From an uncultured Clostridia bacterium (lineage in GTDB: Bacteria > Bacillota > Clostridia > TANB77 > CAG-508): a DNA stretch of 5,308 nucleotides. The notes under the pieces are model-generated. The model was not told where the DNA came from. It made no database searches and saw nothing but the letters and a program-made list of their open reading frames with translations. Positions 5,146 to 5,308 of this stretch are shown here, piece after piece (position 1 is the first letter of the stretch; every line of letters begins with the position of its first letter). The DNA lies in the NCBI GenBank assembly GCA_934184665.1, contig CAKPSX010000041.1, positions 1-5,308 on the forward strand. Direction: 5' to 3'. The position numbers and the translations under genes are program-made.

Positions 5146-5174
5146 TCATATTTCTCAAAATACATCCATATATA
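5146..5174 (+). promoter_or_regulatory. Sigma-E-type promoter of spoIVA
   Basis: TCATATT (5146-5152) fits the sigma-E -35 consensus kmATATT at every position. After 14 bases comes CATATATA (5167-5174), which matches the CATACAnT -10 at five of its seven defined positions (T for C at the fifth, A for T at the last). Spacing of 14-15 is the family norm. SpoIVA is a mother-cell gene under sigma-E in Bacillus, so position and gene agree. The start would be about 5181, roughly 40 bases before the ATG. Confidence 0.7.
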
Positions 5175-5206
5175 TTAATAAAAGTTTGTCTTAACTATGA
5201 ATTTTC

Positions 5207-5214
5207 AAGGAGGT
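5207..5214 (+). promoter_or_regulatory. Ribosome binding site of spoIVA
   Basis: AAGGAGGT, with its GGAGG core ending eight bases before the ATG at 5222. A near-ideal Shine-Dalgarno sequence that fixes the start. Confidence 0.9.
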
Positions 5215-5221
5215 ATTATAG

Positions 5222-5308
5222 ATGGAAAATGTAGGCTTATATCAAGATATAGCCAAACGAACTGATGGTGATATTTATATTGGAGTTGTCGGACCTGTAA
5301 GAACTGGT
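5222..5308 (+). CDS. spoIVA: SpoIVA, spore-coat morphogenetic ATPase, N-terminal 29 residues (partial)
   Basis: Seen: 29 codons to the window edge. They begin MENVGLYQDIAKRTDGDIYI and end GVVGPVRTG. This closely follows Bacillus SpoIVA (MEKVDIFKDIAERTGGDIYLGVVGAVRTGKST). The window stops inside the Walker A motif, just before the expected Lys-Ser/Thr. Known of the family: SpoIVA is an ATPase of about 490 residues. It polymerises on the outer forespore membrane and forms the basement layer of the coat in the mother cell. It is the best single marker here that the organism makes endospores. The gene is divergent from the coiled-coil gene, with a sigma-E-type promoter at 5146-5174. Confidence 0.95.
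   Translation, partial: MENVGLYQDIAKRTDGDIYIGVVGPVRTG

Overview
The window looks like a chromosomal segment of a low-GC, endospore-forming Firmicute, most likely from the Clostridia. Two near-universal sporulation genes sit at its edges. The start of spoVG runs off the left end on the minus strand, and the start of spoIVA runs off the right end on the plus strand. Both carry sporulation-type promoters readable by eye: a sigma-H-type element before spoVG and a sigma-E-type element before spoIVA. Most of the DNA is very AT-rich (17% G+C at 3781-3840 and 30% at 2161-2220, counted by hand). One gene near the right end is clearly richer (33-50% in sampled 60-base lines).

Layout from left to right: spoVG 5' part (minus); a DUF4363 single-pass membrane protein and a DUF421/YetF-type membrane protein (minus, probable two-gene operon); a short four-helix membrane protein of the YvlD/phage-holin-4 type (plus); a stem-loop terminator shared by convergent genes; a left-handed beta-helix protein resembling the GlmU acetyltransferase domain and a eukaryote-type UDP-N-acetylhexosamine pyrophosphorylase (minus, two-gene operon with its own sigma-A promoter); a coiled-coil protein of unknown function (minus) with an excellent sigma-A promoter, a TTG start, a strong internal ribosome binding site and its own terminator; then spoIVA (plus), divergent from it.

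The metabolic core is the sugar-nucleotide pair. Together the two proteins carry the activities that GlmU combines in one chain: transfer to GlcN-1-P and UTP-dependent activation of GlcNAc-1-P. The uridylyltransferase, however, is of the UAP/AGX type. The usual Firmicute order is spoVG followed by glmU, so what lies beyond the left edge decides whether this pair replaces or supplements GlmU.

The least explained part is the coiled-coil gene. Its composition differs from its surroundings, it is self-contained (promoter to terminator, about 4121-5110), and it may encode two nested proteins. No CRISPR array, tRNA, rRNA, transposase or insertion sequence was seen. No gene-free stretch exceeds about 210 bases.
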